Assembly (NCBI RefSeq): GCF_030063455.1
Contig: NZ_JASITB010000001.1
Coordinates: forward strand, 620,001 to 684,000
Length of the DNA: 64,000 nt
Source of the DNA: Cryobacterium sp. PH31-O1
GTDB lineage: Bacteria > Actinomycetota > Actinomycetes > Actinomycetales > Microbacteriaceae
Reading direction: 5' to 3'
Below the pieces are notes generated by a model. The model was not told where the DNA came from, searched no databases, and saw nothing but the letters and a program-made list of their open reading frames with translations. This document shows, in pieces, positions 30,341 through 39,139 of this stretch. Both the position numbers and the translations under genes were made by a program. Numbering within the stretch: position 1 is the first letter of the stretch; the number at the start of each line of letters is the position of its first letter.

Positions 30341-31354
30341 TCACGCGAAGACCAGGTAGAGCGCGTAGGCGGCGGCGGCCGAGGGCAGAATCGAGTCCAG
30401 CCGGTCGAGAAAGCCGCCGTGCCCTGGCAGCCACGAACTCATGTCCTTGATGCCGAGGTCGCGTTTGATGAGCGATTCGGCCAGGTCGCCAAAGGTCGCG
30501 GTCAGCAGAATGACCGCCCCGAACACCAGCCCGAACCACCACGGCTGGTCGAGCATGAAGATCGAGAGCAACACGCCCGCGACCATGCAGATCAGGCCCG
30601 CGCCGATAAAGCCCTCCCAGGTCTTCTTGGGACTGATCGAAGGCGCCATCGGATGCTTGCCGAAGTTGAGCCCGCTCACGTAGGCACCGGTATCGGCGGA
30701 GATCACCAGGATCAGAAAGGCGAGCGTCCACCACTGGCCATCGTCCTGCGCCACGAGCAGCACGGCGAAGCTCGCGAGAAATACGACGTACACCTGAATC
30801 AGGATGCCGCCGCCCACGTCACCGACGACGGAACGGGCCGACGCACGATGGGACGGCATCACCAGCAGCGCCAGTCGCCACAGGGCGATCAGCGCAATAC
30901 CACCGAGCATGACAAGCCATTGGCCCGTCGCCTCGCCGTAGAAGGAAGCCGGAACGATCGCGACGGCGGAAATGATCACCGGGATGCGCGGAACGTTGCG
31001 GCCGGCGTGCCGCAGGGCCTGCGCCAGTTCGAAGGCACAGAAGGCCACGATCACGACCGCGAAGATCATGAAGAGTTGTTTGATGATGATCAGGCTGACC
31101 AACATGGAGCCGCCGAGCACGAGCCCGATCAGAATGGCCAGAATGAGGTTGCGACCGGTACGTGCTTCGATGCGCTCGTTCGTCGCGTCGAGCTGGGCGC
31201 GGGTGGCCTGCACCTGGCGTTCGAAATCGGCCTTGGTGGTTTGCACCTGCCGTTCGAAGTCAGCGCGCGTCGCTTTCACCTGCGCCCGAAACTCGGCGCG
31301 GTTGACGCCGTGACCGCGTTTAGGCGGCTGATCGCTTCCCGGTTTCTCGGTCAT
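30341..31354 (-). CDS. cdsA: Phosphatidate cytidylyltransferase CdsA
   Basis: CdsA makes CDP-diacylglycerol from phosphatidate and CTP in the membrane. The signature is split as ESLIKRDLGIKDMSSWLPGH and GGFLDRLDS near the C-terminus; about eight membrane helices precede it, with SADTGAYVSG and SPKKTWEG. The first 55 residues are not usual: they are a soluble coiled coil of four 11-residue units (HGVNRAEFRAQ, VKATRADFERQ, VQTTKADFERQ, VQATRAQLDAT). The stop of frr lies 12 bp upstream of its start. Confidence 0.95.
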   Translation of the reverse strand: MTEKPGSDQPPKRGHGVNRAEFRAQVKATRADFERQVQTTKADFERQVQATRAQLDATNERIEARTGRNLILAILIGLVLGGSMLVSLIIIKQLFMIFAVVIVAFCAFELAQALRHAGRNVPRIPVIISAVAIVPASFYGEATGQWLVMLGGIALIALWRLALLVMPSHRASARSVVGDVGGGILIQVYVVFLASFAVLLVAQDDGQWWTLAFLILVISADTGAYVSGLNFGKHPMAPSISPKKTWEGFIGAGLICMVAGVLLSIFMLDQPWWFGLVFGAVILLTATFGDLAESLIKRDLGIKDMSSWLPGHGGFLDRLDSILPSAAAAYALYLVFA

Positions 31355-31365
31355 CTGATCGTTCC

Positions 31366-31920
31366 CTAGATCTCGAGGAGTTCGGCTTCCTTGCGCTTGA
31401 ACGCCTCGTCAATGCCGTCCACGTGGCTCTTGGTGATCAGCTCGAGCTCTTTCTCGGCACGACTGACCTCGTCGTCGCCGACCTCGCTCTTGAGCGCGTC
31501 GAGCTCATCCTTGGCCTTGCGGCGAATGTTGCGCACCGAGATACGGGCGTCCTCTGCCTTGGCCTTGACGATCTTCACGAATTCCTTGCGGCGTTCCGTG
31601 GTGAGTTCGGGGAGGGTGGCGCGGATGGTGGTGCCGTCGTTACCAACGTTGGCGCCCAGGTTCGGGGTGTCGCGAATGGCGATCTCAATGTCGCGCAGCG
31701 CCGCCTTGTCGTACGGACCGATCAGCATCGTGCGGGCTTCCTGGTTTTGCAGGGAGGCAAGCTGTTCCAGCGGGGTCAGCGTGCCGTAGTAGCTCACCAG
31801 AATTTTCGCGAACATCTGCGGGTTGGCGCGGCCAGTGCGCACCGTGCCAAAATCGTCTTTGGCGGCCTCGAGGGCCCGGTTCATGCGCGCAGTGGCGTCG
31901 GAAAGAACATCCGCGATCAC
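31366..31920 (-). CDS. frr: Ribosome recycling factor
   Basis: RRF splits post-termination ribosomes together with EF-G. The 184 residues match the family: [37 protein letters not shown] and the C-terminal [14 protein letters not shown]. Translation starts at GTG 31920, with AAAGGAGT upstream. It sits between pyrH and cdsA in the usual bacterial order. Confidence 0.97.
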   Translation of the reverse strand: MIADVLSDATARMNRALEAAKDDFGTVRTGRANPQMFAKILVSYYGTLTPLEQLASLQNQEARTMLIGPYDKAALRDIEIAIRDTPNLGANVGNDGTTIRATLPELTTERRKEFVKIVKAKAEDARISVRNIRRKAKDELDALKSEVGDDEVSRAEKELELITKSHVDGIDEAFKRKEAELLEI

Positions 31921-31950
31921 GGTGACTCCTTTATTGGTGGTGGAACAATT

Positions 31951-32715
31951 CTAGTTGGAGACGCGAGTGCCCAGATCGGCGCCGAGGATGGCTGATGTGA
32001 CGTTGCCTTCCGGCGCCATGCCAAACACCTGCATGGGCATGTGGTTGTCCATGCACAGGCTGAATGCGGTGGAGTCGACGACCTTGAGGCCGCGCTGCAG
32101 GGCCTCCAGATACGTGATGTGGTGGATTTTCTGGGCATCGGGGTTGGTGCGGGGGTCGTCGGAGTAAACGCCGTCGACGCCGTTCTTAGCCACGAGCACG
32201 ACGTCGGCGTCGATTTCGAGGGCGCGTTGCGCTGCGACCGTGTCGGTCGAGAAGTATGGCAGTCCGGCGCCGGCGCCGAAGATCACGACGCGCCCCTTTT
32301 CCAGGTGCCGCTCAGCGCGCCGAGGAATGTACTGCTCGGCGACCTGCGTCATCGAGATGGCGGACTGCACGCGGGTCTCGGCGCCAGCCTGTTCAAGAAA
32401 GTCCTGCAGGGCCAGGGCGTTCATGACGGTGCCGAGCATGCCCATATAGTCGGCGCGTCCGCGGTCCATTCCGCGCTGAGAGAGTTCGGCGCCACGAAAG
32501 AAGTTTCCACCGCCCACAACGATGGCCACTTCGACGTGCTTGGCGCCCTCGGCGATCTCGCGGGCCAGCGAGCTGACGACATCCGGATTCACACCGATGG
32601 CGCCGCCGCCAAAGGCCTCGCCGGACAGCTTGAGGAGCACCCGCCGTTTCTTGACGACCGCGGCGGAATTCACCGGGCTGGTGTGGGGCATGGGCGTGCT
32701 GGCCGTGTCAGTCAT
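31951..32715 (-). CDS. pyrH: Uridylate kinase PyrH
   Basis: PyrH phosphorylates UMP to UDP. After a 20-residue nonconserved start, [14 protein letters not shown] and [14 protein letters not shown] show the amino-acid-kinase fold, and [23 protein letters not shown] the nucleotide pocket. 254 residues is slightly long because of the N-terminal extension; a later in-frame Met (MPHTSPVN) is an alternative start. The gene is preceded by a strong terminator after tsf. Confidence 0.96.
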   Translation of the reverse strand: MTDTASTPMPHTSPVNSAAVVKKRRVLLKLSGEAFGGGAIGVNPDVVSSLAREIAEGAKHVEVAIVVGGGNFFRGAELSQRGMDRGRADYMGMLGTVMNALALQDFLEQAGAETRVQSAISMTQVAEQYIPRRAERHLEKGRVVIFGAGAGLPYFSTDTVAAQRALEIDADVVLVAKNGVDGVYSDDPRTNPDAQKIHHITYLEALQRGLKVVDSTAFSLCMDNHMPMQVFGMAPEGNVTSAILGADLGTRVSN

Positions 32716-32789
32716 GTCGTGCGGGGCCTTCCGAGAGGGGATGATACCAAGCTACCAAGTACGCGCGTCTGCCCCGCCGGGGCACGCAC

Positions 32790-32829
32790 AAAAACGGAGG
32801 CCGGATCGCTTTCGCAATCCGACCTCCGT
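32790..32829 (-). terminator. Rho-independent terminator of rpsB-tsf
   Basis: Between tsf and pyrH, ACGGAGG (32794-32800) and CCTCCGT (32823-32829) close a hairpin whose inner part (GCCGGATCGC against GCAATCCGA) also pairs, around a GCTTTCGC tip. Read on the minus strand it is followed by a run of T (A on the plus strand, 32789-32793), the classic intrinsic form. The T-rich other side could let it work in both directions. Confidence 0.88.
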
Positions 32830-32838
32830 CATTTTTTG

Positions 32839-33666
32839 TTAGGCGCCGACCTTGAACCGGGCGAAGCCCGACACGGTCAGTTGAGCGTCGTCCAGAACCT
32901 TCGCGACGGACAACTTGTTGTCCTTGGCGTAGTCCTGTTCGAGCAGTGCAACCTGTTTGAGGTACGCCTTGACGCGTCCCTCAACGATCTTGGGCAGTGC
33001 CGCTTCCGGCTTGCCCTCGTTCTTCGAGATCTCGGTGACGATTTTGCGCTCGGTTTCTACGAGTTCAGTAGGAACATCGCTCGCGGCGAGGTACTCGGGG
33101 TTGGCGAACGAGATGTGCTGGGCCACGCTGCGAGCGGTTTCCACGTCGGTTCCGGAGAAGCCGAGAACAACGCCGACCTGCGGGGGCAGGTCCTTGCTGG
33201 TCTTGTGCAGGTAGATCGAGAACGATTCGCCGGTGACGGCGGCAACGCGGCGAAGTTCAAACTTCTCGCCAATGATGGCGGCTTCGCCGTCGATGAGCTC
33301 GGCAACGGTCTGCGATCCGGCTGCTGCGGCCAGTCCGGCTTCGACCGTGGTCGCGCCAGCGGCGGCGATCGCGTTAAGAACCTTGTCGGCCAGGACGACG
33401 AACTTGTCACCCTTCGCGACGAAGTCGGTCTCGCAAGCGAGTTCGATCATGTACGCGGTCGTACCGATTTCCTTGGCAGCGACGAGTCCCTCAGAGGTGG
33501 AGCGGTCAGCGCGCTTGGCGTTACCCTTGGCACCCTTGAGACGCAGGATCTCGATGGCCTTGTCCATGTCACCGTCAGCTTCAACGAGGGCATTCTTGGT
33601 GTCGACCATTCCGGTGCCGAGGTTCTCGCGAAGAGCCTTGACGTTTTCGAGTGTGAAGTTTGCCAT
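32839..33666 (-). CDS. tsf: Elongation factor Ts
   Basis: EF-Ts recycles EF-Tu-GDP. The start MANFTLENVKALRENLGTGM at ATG 33666 is the family N-terminus, with DTKNALVEADGDMDKAIEILR and the core ACETDFVAKGDKF. 275 residues is normal. The larger open frame is a shadow of the rpsB tail. It is 10 bp downstream of rpsB, and the hairpin terminator at 32790-32829 ends the transcript. Confidence 0.97.
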   Translation of the reverse strand: MANFTLENVKALRENLGTGMVDTKNALVEADGDMDKAIEILRLKGAKGNAKRADRSTSEGLVAAKEIGTTAYMIELACETDFVAKGDKFVVLADKVLNAIAAAGATTVEAGLAAAAGSQTVAELIDGEAAIIGEKFELRRVAAVTGESFSIYLHKTSKDLPPQVGVVLGFSGTDVETARSVAQHISFANPEYLAASDVPTELVETERKIVTEISKNEGKPEAALPKIVEGRVKAYLKQVALLEQDYAKDNKLSVAKVLDDAQLTVSGFARFKVGA

Positions 33667-33676
33667 ACCGGGTTCC

Positions 33677-34627
33677 TTACTTGGTCTCGTCGGCAACGAC
33701 AGGCTCGTCAGCGACGGCGGCCAGGACGGCGGCAACCTCGGTGTCGGCGACAGCGTCGGCGATGGTGGGCTCTGCAACGACAGCCTCGTCGGAGACGACG
33801 GTAGCGTCGGCAACCTTCTCGGTCTCGGCGGAGGACTGCGCGGGGGTGGTCTCTGCTGCGGGGGTCTCGGCATCCGAGGCCTGAAGCAGTTCGGCTTCCC
33901 ACGCGGCGAGGGGCTCAACTTCGGCCTCCGGCTTGGCGTGGCGCTGGATGAGGCCCTCGGCTGCGGCGTCCGCGATGATGCGGGTCAGCAGTCCAACGGA
34001 GCGGATGGCGTCGTCGTTGCCCGGAATCGGGTACTGCACGTCATCGGGGTCGCAGTTGGTGTCGAGGATGGCGATAACGGGGATGCCAAGCTTGCGCGCC
34101 TCGTCGATGGCGAGGTGTTCCTTGTTGGTGTCAACAACCCACAGGGCAGACGGAGTCTTCGTGAGGTTGCGGATTCCGCCGAGGCTCTTGTGCAGCTTGA
34201 CCAGCTCGCGCTTCTTGATGAGCATTTCCTTCTTCGTGAAACCGCTCTTGGCGGTGTCTTCGAAGTCGAGCTCTTCGAGTTCTTTCATGCGGGCCAGTCG
34301 CTTGGAAACGGTCTGGAAGTTGGTGAGGAGGCCACCGAGCCAGCGCTGGTTGACGTAGGGCTGGCCGACGCGCTGCGCCTGCTCTGAGATGGATTCCTGG
34401 GCCTGCTTCTTGGTGCCGACGAAGAGGATGGTGCCGCCGTGGGCAACCGTCTCCTTGACGAAGTCATAGGCCTTGTCAACGAATCCGAGGGACTGCTGCA
34501 GGTCAATGATGTAGATGCCGGAACGCTCGGTGAAGATGAAGCGCTTCATCTTCGGGTTCCAACGGCGGGTCTGGTGCCCGAAGTGCACGCCGCTGTCAAG
34601 CAGCTGGCGAATGGTGACGACGGCCAT
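33677..34627 (-). CDS. rpsB: 30S ribosomal protein S2
   Basis: [20 protein letters not shown] marks the S2 N-terminus at ATG 34627; [24 protein letters not shown] and [14 protein letters not shown] follow. At 316 residues the protein is about 60 residues longer than typical S2, because of an acidic Ala/Glu/Val-rich tail (residues 255-316), as seen in several actinobacteria. The upstream region holds a structured leader candidate. Confidence 0.97.
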   Translation of the reverse strand: MAVVTIRQLLDSGVHFGHQTRRWNPKMKRFIFTERSGIYIIDLQQSLGFVDKAYDFVKETVAHGGTILFVGTKKQAQESISEQAQRVGQPYVNQRWLGGLLTNFQTVSKRLARMKELEELDFEDTAKSGFTKKEMLIKKRELVKLHKSLGGIRNLTKTPSALWVVDTNKEHLAIDEARKLGIPVIAILDTNCDPDDVQYPIPGNDDAIRSVGLLTRIIADAAAEGLIQRHAKPEAEVEPLAAWEAELLQASDAETPAAETTPAQSSAETEKVADATVVSDEAVVAEPTIADAVADTEVAAVLAAVADEPVVADETK

Positions 34628-34644
34628 GTGCCGACTCCTGTTCT

Positions 34645-34778
34645 GGTGCGGGCTCGAAAAGCCACACCAATCGGTTTGTGTGATGATCGGTCGATCATCA
34701 CTCCTGGTACCCGGCACACGTCCGCCCTGTTCAGGCAAGATTCTCTGTTCAAGAATCTCGCTGTACGGGACCGATTGG
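34645..34778 (-). promoter_or_regulatory. Structured rpsB 5' leader, candidate ribosomal-protein leader RNA
   Basis: Read towards rpsB, CCAATCGGT (34778-34770) can pair perfectly with ACCGATTGG (34675-34667). The enclosed stretch has an AGATTCT/AGAATCT hairpin (34738-34758), a small CCTG/CAGG hairpin (34726-34735) and a 10-bp hairpin GTGATGATCG/CGATCATCAC (34680-34701). A further hairpin GGTGTGGCT/AGCCCGCACC (34645-34668) comes before the RBS. The 353-bp region 34628-34980 has no other gene that I can support. Autoregulation by S2 is inference. Confidence 0.55.
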
Positions 34779-34980
34779 ACATGGCGGCCAAATGGGCACG
34801 CGTAGTCAGCGCACAAAGCGCTGCTGGGGATAGCGTATCACCGCCGGGGGTGCCGGTGCGACCGGATGGATTGGGGCCTCCTGCTGTCGCCGTCTCCTGC
34901 ACAGGCGGGCAACCGTGCAGGGAGTGCACCTATCCGTGCGCTGGCCCGGCAGGTCCGCCGTCGCGCGGCAGGGTGGGGGT

Positions 34981-35562
34981 ATGACATACCTTCGCGCGGT
35001 GGCGGCGTCTGCTCTCACTATTGGAATTGTGGTTTGCGCGGGACCAGTGCCGGGGGAAGCGTCGGGCGCAGCGTTTGGGGCATCACCCCGTGGCTCGATC
35101 TCGAGAGCCGCATCGATCAGAGCGGATGCCTGGCGCTGGCCCCTCGCGGGCCCGCCCCTGGTGACCCGGGCTTTTCTGGCGCCGGCGTCAGCGTATGCGA
35201 GCGGGCATCGCGGCATCGACCTGGCCGCCGAGGCGCGGCAGCCCGTATTGGCCCCGCACGACGGCGTCGTGTCGTTCGCGGGCCCGGTCGTCGATCGACC
35301 GGTTCTGTCGATCGCGCAGCCGGGTGACGTGATCGTGACGGTTGAGCCCGTGGATGCCGTCGTCGCCGTGGGCGACCGGGTGCGCGCCGGGCAGGTGATC
35401 GGCACCGTGGGCAACGGCGGCCACTGCCCGCCCGGGTGCCTGCATCTTGGGGTACGTCTGCACGGGTTCTACGTCTCCCCACTGCGCTACTTTGACAAGC
35501 TTCCCCGGGCCGTTCTGCTGCCGACGATTCCTGATGTGACGGCTTCGAGGCCCGGTCCCTGA
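34981..35562 (+). CDS. Exported M23-family peptidase-like protein
   Basis: The 193-residue protein begins at ATG 34981 (MTYLRAVAASALTIGIVVCA), a signal peptide. The peptidase fold shows ASGHRGIDLAAEARQPVLAP, HDGVVSFAG and GQVIGTVGNGGHCPPGCLHLGVRLHG; the zinc ligands H..(D) in HRGIDLA and H-x-H as HLG(V)R are partly altered: the last motif reads CLHLGV where H-x-H is expected. It may therefore be active or a non-catalytic LytM regulator. It is divergent from rpsB and convergent with xerC, as in related genomes. Confidence 0.82.
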   Translation: MTYLRAVAASALTIGIVVCAGPVPGEASGAAFGASPRGSISRAASIRADAWRWPLAGPPLVTRAFLAPASAYASGHRGIDLAAEARQPVLAPHDGVVSFAGPVVDRPVLSIAQPGDVIVTVEPVDAVVAVGDRVRAGQVIGTVGNGGHCPPGCLHLGVRLHGFYVSPLRYFDKLPRAVLLPTIPDVTASRPGP

Positions 35563-35580
35563 GGCCAACTTCTAATCGCC

Positions 35581-35601
35581 GATCGCTGATCGCTGATCGC
35601 G
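35581..35601. repeat. 7-bp tandem repeat between M23 gene and xerC
   Basis: GATCGCT is repeated at 35581 and 35588 and again with one change at 35595. It lies between two convergent stop codons. Confidence 0.7.
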
Positions 35602-35621
35602 CTGCTGAGTCCACGGCCAGG

Positions 35622-36656
35622 TCAGGCCCGCGGGTGGGCGAGCCCGTAACTCGCTTTGAGGCGTTCTGCCGAGACGTGGGTATAGATCTGGGTGGTACCG
35701 AGGCTGACATGCCCGAGGAGTTCCTGCACCGCGCGCAGGTCGGCCCCGCCGTCGAGCAGGTGGGTGGCGGCGGTGTGGCGCAGGGCGTGCGGTCCGGCCG
35801 GGCCGGTACCGGGAACCGCTTCCAGCAGGGCGGCGACGAGTCGGTAAACCCCGCGCACTCCGAGACGCTGGCCCTGACGACCCAGGAAAACTGCCGCGAC
35901 TTTCGGGCGGGAAGGGTTCGATCGGGCGGCCGTCGCGGTGTGCACGGCACCGGCGTTCACGGCACCGGCGTTCACGACACCGGTCTGCACGGCACCGGCT
36001 TTCACTGGCTGCGCGGCACCAGCGACGAGTGTCTGCCGCGCCTCGCGCAGGTAGCCAACGAGAGCACGCTGCGCGGGAACCCCGAACGGAACCACGCGTT
36101 CCTTCGCGCCCTTGCCGGTCACTCGAACGGTCAACCGTTCGAGGTCCACATCGGCGAGATCGAGGCCGACCAGCTCGGAGACCCGCAGCGCCGAGGCGTA
36201 GAGCATCTCGACGATGGCGAGATCTCGCAGCGCGAGTGCTGCGCCCCCGGCAGCCCGGGCGGCCAACAGGTCGAGCAGGTCGCTCATCTGCGCGTGGGTG
36301 ATGACGCGCGGCAGGGTGCGCCCCGGCTTCGGCGAGCGCAGGCGAACCGCTGGGTCGATACCTTCCTCGTGGTTCTGCGCGAGCCAGGCAGTGAAGCTGC
36401 GCGCCGAGGCAGACCTACGGGCCAGAGTGGCACGGGCCAGGCCGGCCTGGGTGGCGACCCAGAGCCATTCCCGCAACAGTTCCAAGCTCAGGTCACCGGT
36501 CGTTGTGGCGCCGCGTTCGGCAGCAAACCCGGCCAGTTGGTGCAGGTCGGCACGGTACGCCCGCACCGTGTGCACCGAGTAGCCGCGCTCGGCGCTGAGG
36601 TAACGCAGAAATTCATCGATGTCGTCGCTCAGGTGCACGGTTTTCGTTTCTCTCAC
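35622..36656 (-). CDS. xerC: Tyrosine recombinase XerC
   Basis: XerC resolves chromosome dimers at dif. The N-terminal SAM-like core domain (DEFLRYLSAERGYSVHTVRA) is followed by the catalytic domain: Arg in ASALRVSELVGL, Lys in VTGKGAKERVV, HALRHTAATHLL, LGHVSLGTTQIYTHV with the Tyr nucleophile. A run of about 25 residues rich in five-residue units (KAGAV, QTGVV, NAGAV, NAGAV) is inserted after LREARQTLV. The start is uncertain: GTG 36656 (VRETK), GTG 36638 (VHLSDD) or an in-frame ATG at 36737 inside the neighbouring gene. The place before dprA fits the actinobacterial core XerC, not a phage integrase. Confidence 0.9.
   Translation of the reverse strand: MRETKTVHLSDDIDEFLRYLSAERGYSVHTVRAYRADLHQLAGFAAERGATTTGDLSLELLREWLWVATQAGLARATLARRSASARSFTAWLAQNHEEGIDPAVRLRSPKPGRTLPRVITHAQMSDLLDLLAARAAGGAALALRDLAIVEMLYASALRVSELVGLDLADVDLERLTVRVTGKGAKERVVPFGVPAQRALVGYLREARQTLVAGAAQPVKAGAVQTGVVNAGAVNAGAVHTATAARSNPSRPKVAAVFLGRQGQRLGVRGVYRLVAALLEAVPGTGPAGPHALRHTAATHLLDGGADLRAVQELLGHVSLGTTQIYTHVSAERLKASYGLAHPRA
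35943..36005 (-). repeat. 15-bp tandem repeats inside xerC
   Basis: Four 15-bp units at 35943, 35958, 35973 and 35988 (first two identical, the others with 1-4 changes) encode the five-residue units NAGAV, NAGAV, QTGVV, KAGAV between the Lys and His boxes of XerC. Confidence 0.9.
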
Positions 36657-36678
36657 TCCTGGTTCCGCCGCGCCGCTG

Positions 36679-37614
36679 TCAGCGCTGCCGCGAGAAGGCC
36701 TGCCGGCGGTCCTCTGGCGAGAGGGTGGCGAGCTCATTGACGTAGTCGGCGGGAAATTGTGTGACAGCGTCGAAGTCGCCGATCGGCAGCTGTGAGTGGG
36801 TAATCTGGTCAGCGTAGACGTGCACGAGGTTCAGCGACTGGCCGCCGTTCACCCCGGTCAGTTCACGGTCGGGGGCGCTCAGATCCATCGTGTAACAGGT
36901 AGCTGCCGCGACCGAGACGGGAATGCCGGCGAACAGCCCCTGGGTGGAATAGTGCAGGTGTCCGCCGAGAATGGCGCGTACATCGCTGCCCGCCAACACT
37001 GCGGCCAGTCGCGGCTGATCCTGCAGCTCGAGCACACTCATCAACGGCAGCGGCGTCGGGATCGGCGGGTGGTGCAGCGCCAAAATAGACCCGCGCGGGG
37101 CCGGCCGCGTGAGCACGTCAGCCAACCAGCGCAGTTGATTGTCGGTGACCTCACCATGGTGGTAACCGGGAACGCTCGTGTCGAGGGCAATGATGCGCAG
37201 GCCATCGAGGTCACTCACTTGATCAACGGGAGCTTGATCAACGGGAGCTTGACCGACCGGAGCTAGCCGATCCGACTGCGCTTCGCCGAGCAACTCGGTA
37301 CGAAAGGGTTCTCTTCGGTCGTGGTTGCCCATGACCCAGATGATCTTGGCCTCCCACCTCGCGACAGCGGTGTCGACGATGCCGCGGATGCGGCGGTAGG
37401 CATCCGCTTCGCCGCGGTCGGCCACGTCGCCGGTGAGGATGATCGCATCGGGACGGATGCCCGAGCGGTGCAGTTGTTCGAAGGCGCGGTGCACGGTGTG
37501 GTCGGTGTCGACGGCACCGTAGAGGGCTGCGCCGCCGAGAAGAAAATGGGTGTCACTCAGGTGCACCAGAATCTTCTCGGCGGGCGCGTACTGCCCCAAC
37601 TGCACTGCTGCCAT
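36679..37614 (-). CDS. CpdA-like metallophosphoesterase
   Basis: This is a calcineurin-like phosphodiesterase of the 3',5'-cyclic-AMP phosphodiesterase type. Metal-ligand motifs are readable: LVHLSDTHFLLGG, ILTGDVADRGE, WVMGNHDRREPF, LALHHPPIPTP and AILGGHLHYSTQG. 311 residues is normal. Residues about 128-142 hold APVGQ/APVDQ/APVDQ from a 15-bp tandem repeat. It follows no obvious partner; cyclic-nucleotide specificity is inferred from family. Confidence 0.9.
   Translation of the reverse strand: MAAVQLGQYAPAEKILVHLSDTHFLLGGAALYGAVDTDHTVHRAFEQLHRSGIRPDAIILTGDVADRGEADAYRRIRGIVDTAVARWEAKIIWVMGNHDRREPFRTELLGEAQSDRLAPVGQAPVDQAPVDQVSDLDGLRIIALDTSVPGYHHGEVTDNQLRWLADVLTRPAPRGSILALHHPPIPTPLPLMSVLELQDQPRLAAVLAGSDVRAILGGHLHYSTQGLFAGIPVSVAAATCYTMDLSAPDRELTGVNGGQSLNLVHVYADQITHSQLPIGDFDAVTQFPADYVNELATLSPEDRRQAFSRQR
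37219..37263 (-). repeat. 15-bp tandem repeats inside the phosphodiesterase gene
   Basis: Three units start at 37219, 37234 and 37249; the first two are identical and the third is diverged. They encode the five-residue repeat APV(D/G)Q in a loop after the NHD motif. Confidence 0.9.
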
Positions 37615-37700
37615 GGTTCACCTTTCGTCCTCTCCAGACTACGGGCACCCACCGACAGCGGGGCGGGCTCCCCGACCTCGCCGAGAACACCTGCAGCACC

Positions 37701-37734
37701 GAACACCCGGAGCACCTAGAACACCGGGAGCACC
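37701..37734. repeat. Imperfect duplication over the stop of the beta-propeller gene
   Basis: A 16-bp unit at 37701-37716 recurs at 37719-37734 with one mismatch, 18 bp apart. The stop codon (37716-37718) lies between and partly inside the copies. Confidence 0.8.
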
Positions 37735-39008
37735 GACACCGTGTTGTCGCCAAAGTTCGTGATGCCGACCTTGCTGCCGTCGGGCAGGGCGGCGATGCTC
37801 GTCGGTGCGCGCCCAACGGGAATGCGACTGAGCACGCGGTTCGTCGCGGTACTGACCGTCACGATGGTGTTGTCACCGCGCGACAGAACGTAGAGTTTTG
37901 CGCCATCCGGGCTCACCTCAAGATCGCCCGGTGCGTTGATGGCGATTGTGGCCCGTACCCGGTTCGTCGCGGTATCGATCACCTCGACGGCATCGGCCGG
38001 ACCGGTAAACAGGTCCCGTCCAAGGCTCGCGTAAAGCGTTTTACCGTCGGGCGACGGCGCCGACGCGACCGGCGGATGCGACGTGGTCAGTCTCTGGGGC
38101 AGCAACCGATTCGTCGCCGTGTCAACGATGAGAACGGCGTAGTCATCGCCGTTGCTGACATAGACCCTTTTTCGGTCAGCGCTGAGCGTGAGTTCGCCCG
38201 CCGGGGCGCCGGTAAAGATCGGCGCGGCGAGGGAACGCGTGGCGATCGTGGCGACCGTGATAGCGCTCAGGGTCGGGGAACCGCCGATGTAGAGAGACTT
38301 GCCGTTGGCGGTGGCCACGAGGTCACCACAGGTCCCGGTCTTGAAGGAATACGCAACGGTCTGGGAGGCGATGGCCAGCGCATACACTTTCTCGTCGGCG
38401 CACGTGCTCACGAAAACTTGCTTCTGAGTGGACGACACCGTCAAACCAGTCGGTGCGCCTCCTACCGGAATGGTGGCAACCACGCGACCGGTCGTGGTGC
38501 TGATCACCGACACCGTGCCTGCCCCATAGTTGGCAACGTAAGCCCAGCGGCCGTCGGCGGTCACCACCAGTTTCACGGGATTGGAGCCGACGCCAATGGT
38601 GGCCGGGGCCACGGGCGAGGTTCCGCCGCTCGTCTTGGAGACCGTCTGATATCCCAACTTCGTGCCGGTGACGGTGACGGTGACTCGCTTGCCCACCTGC
38701 GCGTTGGAGGGAATGAAAACGGATGCTGTCGCACCGCGAACCGTCGCACCGTCCACCATCCAGTGGTAGGTCAGCGTCACCGGGGCGGGTTTCCAGGTTC
38801 CCGGCGAGGCGGTGAGTCGTCGGCCGGCCTGCGCAATACCGGTGATTTTGGGTATCGGGCTCGCGGTGAACTGACGCGCGGTGCCGAGGGCGATCGGTGC
38901 GGGAGCCGCGAGCGCACTCGGTGCCGAGATGAACACCGCCAACCCGACCGTGAGAACGGTGAGGACGGCAGTCACTCCTCGGCGGCGGGGGGTGCGGGGT
39001 GCGCTCAT
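37716..39008 (-). CDS. Secreted YVTN-type beta-propeller protein
   Basis: Starting at ATG 39008, the 430-residue protein has a signal peptide (residues 8-38, ending PSALAAPAP), an Ig-like repeat (TGIAQAGRRLTASPGTWKP, TLTYHWMVDGA) and a seven-bladed-type propeller with repeated units such as WAYVANYGAGTVSVIST, KRVYVSNGDDYAVLIVDTAT and AKLYVLSRGDNTIVTVSTAT. Such proteins are exported binding scaffolds of mostly unknown ligand. Standing alone, it is divergent from the PLP decarboxylase gene. No catalytic residues are evident. Confidence 0.85.
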   Translation of the reverse strand: MSAPRTPRRRGVTAVLTVLTVGLAVFISAPSALAAPAPIALGTARQFTASPIPKITGIAQAGRRLTASPGTWKPAPVTLTYHWMVDGATVRGATASVFIPSNAQVGKRVTVTVTGTKLGYQTVSKTSGGTSPVAPATIGVGSNPVKLVVTADGRWAYVANYGAGTVSVISTTTGRVVATIPVGGAPTGLTVSSTQKQVFVSTCADEKVYALAIASQTVAYSFKTGTCGDLVATANGKSLYIGGSPTLSAITVATIATRSLAAPIFTGAPAGELTLSADRKRVYVSNGDDYAVLIVDTATNRLLPQRLTTSHPPVASAPSPDGKTLYASLGRDLFTGPADAVEVIDTATNRVRATIAINAPGDLEVSPDGAKLYVLSRGDNTIVTVSTATNRVLSRIPVGRAPTSIAALPDGSKVGITNFGDNTVSVLPVF

Positions 39009-39139
39009 AACATCCACTTTTCTACACAATTCATACAATCGAACGGGGCGAGACTTCTGGCGATCTTGGCGGTCAGAGTAATCCCGAGGTCGATGCGCGG
39101 CAAGGGGCAGATTGGGCCGGGCGGGGCTATCATGGCGCC

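Noticed and set aside
35622-36656. A prophage integrase
   Set aside because: The gene keeps core synteny beside dprA and has no att site, phage genes or tRNA nearby.
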